44,813 nucleotides of DNA from Dipylidium caninum (taxonomy: Eukaryota; Platyhelminthes; Cestoda; Cyclophyllidea; Dipylidiidae), in contig QEYB01000314.1 in assembly GCA_017562135.1 (NCBI GenBank), positions 1 to 44,813 of the forward strand, read 5' to 3'. The stretch's first letter is position 1. Each line of letters starts with the position of its first letter. The notes beneath the pieces were generated by a model. It was not told the DNA's origin and did not search any database. It worked only from the letters and a program-made list of their open reading frames with translations. Positions 44,201 to 44,813 of the stretch are shown piece after piece. The position numbers were made by a program, and so were the translations under genes.

Positions 44201-44813
44201 ATGTTTATCTTCCTGACACCCATCTACCGGCCTCCTCATCCTCCCACGTTCACCTTCGCAGCTCCAATCGCAAGAAGTGCACACTGCCGCGCGACCACGT
44301 CTATGCTTCCACCTCCAGATGCTCACGACTGCTAAATTTCATCCCCTCACCTGATGCCTCGCTCACTCATTGTATTACGATTCTCACACATCATTCTCTC
44401 TCACCATACACACCATGTCAGTCCACCACCATCGCTATGATACCAAACATAATGAGATATTGCGAATCACTTGGTCTATCGAGACTTTTCAGAGCATGTT
44501 GATAGAAATACCAAACACCGACATTTTGATGCCCGATTGGAAATCAGCTGGAGACCCGTCTGCACGACCGTTGAATGTGGAGTCCGGGTTTCCTAATTTC
44601 AGTGGTAGGAGAACGTGTCAGCTCTGATCACAGTCTGCTAAATGTGTCGCATGTAATGTTTCTCTAACAGTCGGCATATTTTGCCGCTTTTCAATCTTCC
44701 CTTCTCTAAGCATCCTATTTCCGCGGCGCCTATAACTATCGAGGCATTTGAGTTTTTGACTATCTTAAGTGTGATAAGCATTGGTGAGGTCACTTCTCGA
44801 GCATCTCTCTCTT
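44201..44813 (+). pseudogene. Family A1 copy, decayed and cut by the window end
   Basis: A CTATATAAG box at 44154-44162 precedes an exon-1-like segment (ATG at 44201) that matches the 28555 copy but has lost several single bases. The signal peptide and the VYASTSR part now lie in different frames. The exon-2-like segment starts near 44410 without the AG acceptor seen in intact copies and contains frameshifts. The exon-3 start (CCGCGGCGCCTA) is visible from about 44711 and runs off the end of the window. Most differences are one-base deletions, so sequence quality is a possible cause. Confidence 0.55.

Noticed and set aside
1..44813. A retrotransposon or DNA transposon as the source of the repeats
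   Set aside because: No reverse transcriptase, integrase or transposase motif, long terminal repeat or terminal inverted repeat was found. The repeated units are gene copies and their flanks.

Overview
The window looks like eukaryotic (invertebrate animal) nuclear DNA. There is no long open reading frame. The coding signal sits in short exons joined by very short introns (36-90 nt) with GT..AG ends. TATA-like boxes lie near several first exons and AATAAA signals follow several last exons. I see no rRNA, tRNA, CRISPR, bacterial operon or recognisable transposase or reverse transcriptase. The very small introns and the many copies of a small secreted-protein gene fit a parasitic flatworm, most likely a tapeworm. 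This is an inference from style, not a database match.

The dominant content is one expanded three-exon gene family, called family A here, which I do not recognise. Exon 1 encodes a signal peptide. Exon 2 (usually 256 nt) starts at a phase-1 junction with a P-C-Q-P-like motif, then a helix and a W...EFEISV-like strand region. Exon 3 (220-235 nt) starts at phase 2 and ends in an 'SIR...AF.S...A.CRL'-like helix. Two copies are open throughout: 34925-34175 (-), 200 aa, subfamily A1, and 15428-14735 (-), 205 aa, subfamily A2. The copy at 21803-21088 (-) is one base out of frame, and the copy at 28555-29342 (+) has one in-frame stop. About ten other copies are decayed or fragmentary: 62-250, 1258-1500, 6590-7335 and 9960-10430 (divergent A3), 8456-8720, 10704-11405, 24587-25320, 33119-33205, 36520-36660, 37711-37930, 41524-42290, 43032-43330 and 44201-44813.

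The DNA between them is mostly further copies of the same flanking blocks (5' promoter-side blocks, 3' blocks) plus other duplicated exon-like pieces: a cysteine-containing block at 6, 9.5, 17.3 and 22.7 kb, a matched exon pair at 16.1 and 23.5 kb, and a block at 18.5 and 27.4 kb. The 5.94-7.33 kb segment is duplicated at 9.34-10.43 kb. The right end (41.5-44.8 kb) is a head-to-head inverted duplication of an A1-type copy. The window is therefore a birth-and-death gene cluster with few live members. Many decayed copies differ by single-base indels, so some breaks could be sequencing errors. All coordinates of decayed copies and repeats are approximate.
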